Source: Macrobrachium rosenbergii
Taxonomy: Eukaryota; Arthropoda; Malacostraca; Decapoda; Palaemonidae
Direction of reading: 5' to 3'
Assembly: GCF_040412425.1 (NCBI RefSeq)
Contig: NC_089756.1
Span: 2,647,998-2,711,997, forward strand
DNA length: 64,000 nt
Shown: positions 58,278 through 64,000 of the stretch, in pieces
Position numbering within the stretch: position 1 is the first letter of the stretch
Layout: every line of letters begins with the position of its first letter
Program-made: the position numbers and the translations under genes
Notes under the pieces: model-generated
Seen by the model: the letters and a program-made list of their open reading frames with translations, nothing else
The model's database searches: none
Told to the model about the DNA's origin: nothing

Positions 58278-61200
58278 CAGGTATTACCCTACCTACGATG
58301 CGGTTAAGTTCCAAAGAACCCATTGTTTGTAGGAAAAAACGTATCTCCAATGTAGCCTAACCTACACTAGGGTATTCAGTACCATGTATACATATATGGT
58401 AGCCTAGCTTACACTATAAAGTATACTCTATACAATATCAGCTAATTCTGGAGGTTAATGCAGATTGACTTATGATAATTCAATACAAGGAGAAATTAAA
58501 TAACAAGCAAGAATTACCTTAGCCTACGCTATGGTGTATCGTATACATAAACGGTGGCCTAGCCTACATTGTACTGTACTCTATATTCACATATTAACCC
58601 TTAAACGCTGAGCCTCTATTTACAAAAGTGTCTGCCGTATGCCAGCGGGGTTTGAGAGTTAGCGCCGAAGTGGAAAGAAATTTTTTTTCAAAAAATCACA
58701 GCATGCTTAGTTTTTAAGATTAAGAGTTCATTTTTGGCTCCTTTTTTTCTCATTGCCTGAAGTTTAGTATGCAACCATCAGAAATTAAAAAAATATCATA
58801 TATAAATATTGGAATATGTGACAGCACAAAAAAAAATGTCATATATAATTGTATACAAATCGCCCTGAGCAAAACGGTTAAAGCTAACGAGTTTTTTTTT
58901 TTTTGTATTGTACGCTAAATTGCGATGATTTTGGCGTATAACAAATTGTAAAACGATCAAAGCAACAAAGAGAAAATATCACAAAATGATGCATGAATTG
59001 GTAATGCGCGGACGTAAAAAATTTTTTTTCAAAAATTCACCATAAATCGAAATATTGTGCTAGAGGCTTCCCGTTTGTTGCATAATGAAGGTAAATGATT
59101 GAATATTACTAGAATGTAAGAGTTTTAGCTTACAATTGCAGTTTTCGACCATTTCGGTAGAGTTAAAGTTGACCGAAGGTCGAATTTTTTCTATTTATCG
59201 TGATTTATATGAAAATATTTCAAAATTAATAAAAGCTACAACCATGAGTTATTTTTTGTTGTATTCTACATGAAATTGTGCACATTTTCATGTATAAAAC
59301 TTTATGTAATGCCTAATAGAAAACGGTGCAAAAATTACGACAAAGTGACTAAAGAAATTCTGAGATTTTCAGCAGTTACCTCGCGCGGACGTAAGGAAAA
59401 AGTTTTTTCAAAAATTCACCATAAATTGAAATATTGTGTTAGAGACTTCTCGTTTGTTGTAAAATTAAGGTAAATGATTGAATATTACTAGAATGTAAGA
59501 GTTTTAGCTTACAATTGCATTTTTCGACCATTTCGGTCGAGTCAAAGTTGACCGCAGGGTGAAATTTTGGCACTTATCATGATTTATATGAAAATATTTC
59601 AAAATTGATGAAAGCTACAACCATGAGTTATTTTTTTGTTGTAATTCTACTTGAAATTGTGCACATTTTCATATACAAAAATTTATGTAACGGCTAATAG
59701 AAAACAGTGCAAAAATTACGACAAAGTGACCAAAGAAATTCTGAGATTTTCAGCAGAGTTAGCACACGCGGAGGTAAAGAAAAAGTTTTTCAAAAATTCA
59801 CCATTAATCGAAATATTGTGCTAGAGACTTCACATTTGATGCAAAATGGAGGTAAATGATTGAATATTACTAGAATGTAAGAGTTTTAGTTTACAATTGC
59901 ATTTTTCGACCATTTCGGTCGAGTCAAATTTGACCGAAGGTTGAAATTTTGGTACTTGTGATTTATATGAAAATATGTCAAAATTAATAAAAGCTACAAC
60001 CATGAGTTATTTTTTGTTGTATTCTACATGAAATTGCACACATTTTCATATATAAAACTTTATTTAACGGCTAATAGAAAACGGTGCAAAAATTTCGACA
60101 AAGTGACTAAAGAATTTCTGAGATTTTCAGCAGCGTTAGCTGATACTTTCTTTTGGGAGAAGAAAGAAATTCGCACATGCGCAGCTGGGTCACGCTTATA
60201 AACAAAACAACAGCGTGATCCGTGAACTCCCAGCATCCCTGGGCCTATAAGTATTTTTCCGCAAATATTTAAAAAAACTTTTTGTAGTCGACGTATTTTG
60301 CGTCCACTCGGCACCCGACAGACAACTTTTGTTGACATAAAATACGTCCAGTCGGCATTAAAGGGTTAATATCGTATTATGCAAACATCAACATAACGAA
60401 TATGCATCTTTTTTGTGGATCTTTTAAAATGTTATGCTTTACTTCACTGTATCCAGTAATATTGTATATACTCTTATATTGCTTTTGTATTATAAATTGC
60501 GATCATAGTGATCAATGTTTTGGTTTGGAAACTGATTACACAGTAAGTTTATTTTGCCGTATTTAACTCAGTTCAGGGCACTTTTCTTGCTTCTAGTTAG
60601 CGTAGATACTTTATTTATATGGGGCAAGGTTATTTTTCGTTATACGAATTGTTTTTAAGTCGAAATATAACTAAAATACGTCTTGTTGTGAAATTAATTT
60701 AGCTATTTGTATCGTTAATAGATGACGTTGGCCATATGGGGGCATTTGCTTTGTGTAAAAATAAATCAAGATTCCATTTGCTATTTTCATGTGATTTCAT
60801 CATAATATGAACTTTACGTGTTTATCTTTTATTGATGTGAAAAAGCAGTAGTTTTCTTTCATGCCCAGTAGTTTTGATTAAAATACTTTCTCTCCAATTT
60901 TATTTACGGTCAAGTTTCATCCATGTTGCCGATGCACGATAATTTATAGTCATTAGCAGCTTGAACATTGTTTTCTCAGCTTCAGCTACAACTTGCAGTT
61001 TAAATTTAGCAGTATATTTCCTTGCCAATCTTTTATCCATAGGAAATAAGGGTATAATGTAGAAATATACAGTATCAATCTTATTCTACTTAATGTCATT
61101 TGTAACATAACTACGGCAATTGTTTACTACCATATGATGGTTGAAATACAAGCAAAACAACTGTTGTTGTCCGATTCGGTTATAAGGAAAACAACGGTTT

Positions 61201-61493
61201 CTCGTTCGGTTGTTTATGGCTGTATGCTTTTACGTAAGAGTATAACGTTACTAACAATGCATTTATCATTCTCTTTTACTTTTTTAACTAGAAGATGGGA
61301 TAAAGAGATGGAGGAAAAGAAGTTGATCTATTGTAATTTGGTCTCTCTCGCTGCCTGATTGTACGCTACTGCCTGTGCCCACGGGAAATTTATAAATATT
61401 TTCTAAATATTGTAGTGTCAGCATTAATTGCTTACCCCACCGCAAAATCAAATTATCTTAAAGCGAATTATCGTAACTGGAGCACAATCTGGG
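58278..61493 (-). mobile_element. Element C, copy 2 (split by a TTAA element)
   Basis: It starts CAGGTATTACCC and ends with the inverse of CCCAGATTGTGCTCC. It matches copy 1 (47557-49022) end to end once 58598-60365 is removed, and its junctions with MITE-B are the same bases as in copy 1. Confidence 0.85.
58598..60365 (+). mobile_element. TTAA-flanked satellite-bearing element, copy D
   Basis: TTAA at 58594-58597 and 60366-60369. Termini CCCTTAAACGCTG and inverse CCCTTTAATGCCG. Three internal ~372-bp units (markers at about 59206, 59578, 59950). It carries the extra GGGATGCTGGGAGTTCACGG-type segment (60200-60240) shared with copy C'. Its empty site can be read in element C copy 1 near 48697. 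Confidence 0.9.
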
Positions 61494-61701
61494 CACCTGA
61501 GTATTTTAATAGTTTTATCACAAAAAGTGCATTTAGTTATGAAAATGATATGAAAATACAGTAATTAGTGAATATTTCTCAGTGAAAAATACCACGAATG
61601 GACGAATTTTCCGCAAATAATGCTTATGCATGTTCCATAGAGAAATCTGTGAATCGGTGAGTCCGCAAATTATGAGACCGTGAATACGCGAGGTTTACTT
61701 A

Positions 61702-62050
61702 CATGAAGCACAACTAATATAGATTAAGGTAAATGTACTAGGCTAGCTATGGTGTACATGAAGCACAACTAAATAGGCTAAGATAAATGCACCAGGCACA
61801 AATGAAACCTGAGGATTAACACAAAGCATGGGTTATAGCCTACAGTGCAAAAGTGTATTTGGAACCCAATGCATGGGTCAAAACCTACAAATGCCAAGGT
61901 ATAATTATTGTAACATGCTGCGTGTATCAAAGCCTATGATTGCAAGGGTGTGATTATAACACAATGCAAGGGTCAAAGCCTACAATGCAAGGGAATGATT
62001 ACTCCAACAGAAAGCATGGGTCGAAACCTACAAATGCAAAGGTATAATTA
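61702..62050 (-). repeat. Tandem repeats in Gypsy-2 leader
   Basis: Two kinds of unit: about 55-60 bp with CATGAAGCACAACTAA and GCACTAGGC (61702 and 61754, with a further unit left of the composite at 58092), and about 45-60 bp with GCATGGGTCAAAACCTACAA and GGTATAATTA (five or so copies, 61826-62050). Confidence 0.75.
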
Positions 62051-62070
62051 CAGTATGTGAGTTTGCTTAA

Positions 62071-64000
62071 CCCTTTAACGCCGAAGCCCTATTTACAAAA
62101 ACGTCTCCCGTATGCGTTTCGGTGAGTTAAGCGCCGAAGCGGAAAAAAAGTTTTTCAAAAATCACAGCACGCTTAGTTTTTAAGATTAAGAGTTCATTTT
62201 TGGCTCATTTTTTTTTTGTCATTGCCTGAAGTTTAGTATGCAACCATCAGAAATGAAAAAAAATATCATTATAATATATAAATATTGGAATATATGACAG
62301 CGAAAAAAAAAACTAGTATATAATTGTATACAAATCGCGCTGTAAGCAAAATGGTTAAAGCTAATTACTTAATTTTTTTTTAGTTGTATTGTACACTAAA
62401 TTGCGATGATTTTGGTATATAACAAATTGCAAAACGATCAAAGCAACACAGAGAAAATATTATCACAAAATGATGCATGAATTCGTAACTCACGGACGAA
62501 AAAATCTTTTTTTTTTTTCAAAAATTCACCATAAATCAAAATGTTGTGCTAGAGACTTCCCGTTTGTTGAAAAATGAAGCTAATTGATTGGATATTACTA
62601 GACTGTAAGTGTTTAGCTTACAATTGCAGTTTTCGACCATTTCGTCGAGTTAAAGTTGACCGAAAGTCGAATTTTTCTATTTATCGTGATTTATATGAAA
62701 ATATTTCAAAACTGATAAAAGCTACAACCATGAGTTATTTTTGTTGTATTGTAAATGAAATTGCGCACATTTTCATATATAAAACTTTATGTAACGAGTA
62801 ATATAAAACGGTGCAAATATTACGACAACGAGACGAAAAGAATTTCTGAGATGTTGGCCGAGTTACCACGAGCGTAAGGAAAATGTTTTTTTCAAAATTC
62901 ACCATAAATCGAAATACTGTGCTAGAGACTTCCAATTTATTGCAAAATGAAGGTAAACGATTGAATATTACTAGAATGTAAGAGTTTTAGCTTACAATTG
63001 CGTTTTTACCATTTCGGTCGAGTTAAAGTTGACTGAAGGTTGAAATTTTGGCAGTTATCGTGATTTATGTGAAAATATTTCAAAACTGATAAAAGCTACA
63101 ACCATGAGCTAATTTCTGTTGTATTCTACATGAAATTGCACACATTTTCATATATAAAAGTTTATGTAACGACTAATGTAAAAACGATGCAAACATTACG
63201 ACAACATGACGAAAGAATTTCTGAGATGTTCGGCGAGTTACCAGCATGAGACGTAAGGAAAAAATTTTTTTCAGAAATTCACCATAAATCGAAATATTGT
63301 GCTAGAGACTTCCAGTTTGTTGCAAAATAAAAGTACATGATTGAATATTACTAGAATGTAAGAGTTTTAGCTTATAATTGCGTTTTTGACCATTTCGGTC
63401 AAGTTAAAGTTGACCCGAAGCTTGAAATTTTGGCAGTTATCGTGATTTATATGAAAATATTTCAAAACTGATAAAAGCTACAACCATGATTATTTTCTGT
63501 TGTATTCTACATGAAATTGCGCACATTTCCATATATAAAACTTTATGTAACGACTAATATAAAACAGTGCAAACATTACGACAACATGACGAAAGAATTT
63601 CTGGCGCGGACGTAGGGAAAAAGTTTTTTTCAAAAATTCACCATAAATCGAAATATTGTGCTAGAGACTTCCAATTGGTTGCAAAATGAAGGTAAATGAT
63701 TGAATATTACTAGAATGTAAGAGTTTTAGCTTACAATTGCGTTTTTACCATTTCGGTCAAGTCAAAGTTGACCGAAGGTTGAAATTTTGGCAGTTATCGT
63801 GATTTATATGAAAATATTTCAAAACTGATAAAAGCTACAACCATGTGTTATTTTCTGTTGTATTGTACATAAAATTGCACACATTTTCATATATAAAACT
63901 TTATGTAACAGCTAATATAGAACAGTGCAAAAATTACGACAAAATGACGAAAAAATTTCTGAAATTTTCGGCCGAGTTACAGCGCGGCGTAAGAAAAAGT
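62071..64000 (+). mobile_element. TTAA-flanked satellite-bearing element, copy E (runs off the window)
   Basis: TTAA at 62067-62070, terminus CCCTTTAACGCCG, then the shared subterminal CCTATTTACAAAAACG. At least four ~360-380-bp units (markers at about 62689, 63063, 63444, 63801), so it is at least as long as copy A. The right end lies beyond 64000. Confidence 0.88.

Larger units (their letters stand above)
58135..61700 (-). mobile_element. MITE-B copy B4 carrying element C and a TTAA element
   Basis: The outer ends are decayed family-B termini (GTAAGCCTCTCGTATTTGCG on the left, GAATACGCGAGGTTTACT on the right). Element C sits at the same internal position as in copy B3, in inverse orientation overall. 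The composite lies within the tandem repeats of the Gypsy-2 leader. Confidence 0.85.

Overview
This window looks like animal nuclear DNA, most likely from a decapod crustacean. The signs are long dinucleotide arrays (AT, GA, CT, CA), a very high density of mostly decayed transposable elements, crustacean-type interspersed repeats, and almost no host coding sequence. The organism call is an inference from repeat content. No bacterial operon, CRISPR array, rRNA gene or complete tRNA gene was seen.

Layout. 1-6.5 kb: an AT-rich foldback repeat, an interspersed repeat with a 3' hairpin, GA arrays, a 5'-truncated LINE on the minus strand, and a palindromic repeat. 6.5-14.3 kb: the least repetitive part. 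It holds a leucine-rich-repeat exon on the plus strand and, on the minus strand, an exon resembling the N-terminus of methionyl-tRNA formyltransferase. 14.3-25.5 kb: a Gypsy-type gag-protease element (Gypsy-1), two TTAA-flanked satellite-bearing elements, and a Tc1 transposase pseudogene. 25.5-27.7 kb: a DIRS-type tyrosine recombinase relic carrying a palindromic MITE. 28.3-47 kb: an old BEL/Pao element (BEL-1, minus strand). It is split by a Tigger-like element in its reverse transcriptase and by a near-complete 8.9-kb BEL/Pao element (BEL-2) in its gag. 47-62 kb: a second Tigger-like copy, a 4.8-kb Tigger element with a decayed transposase, a second Gypsy gag-protease element (Gypsy-2), and a composite nested insertion. 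62 kb to the end: another TTAA-flanked element that runs out of the window.

Insertions can be ordered because many have visible target-site duplications (TA, TTAA, or GATGG for BEL-2). BEL-1 carries Tigger-A1, which carries MITE-B. BEL-1 also carries BEL-2. Gypsy-2's leader carries MITE-B, which carries element C, which carries a TTAA element.

The most notable item is in BEL-2. Between its tRNA-His primer-binding site and gag lies an uninterrupted 213-codon ORF with all the blocks of an SGNH/GDSL hydrolase, although gag-pol itself has several frameshifts. Two diverged Gypsy elements both encode a SCAN-like capsid, zinc knuckle and protease, and neither shows a reverse transcriptase or integrase. 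They may belong to a non-autonomous lineage.
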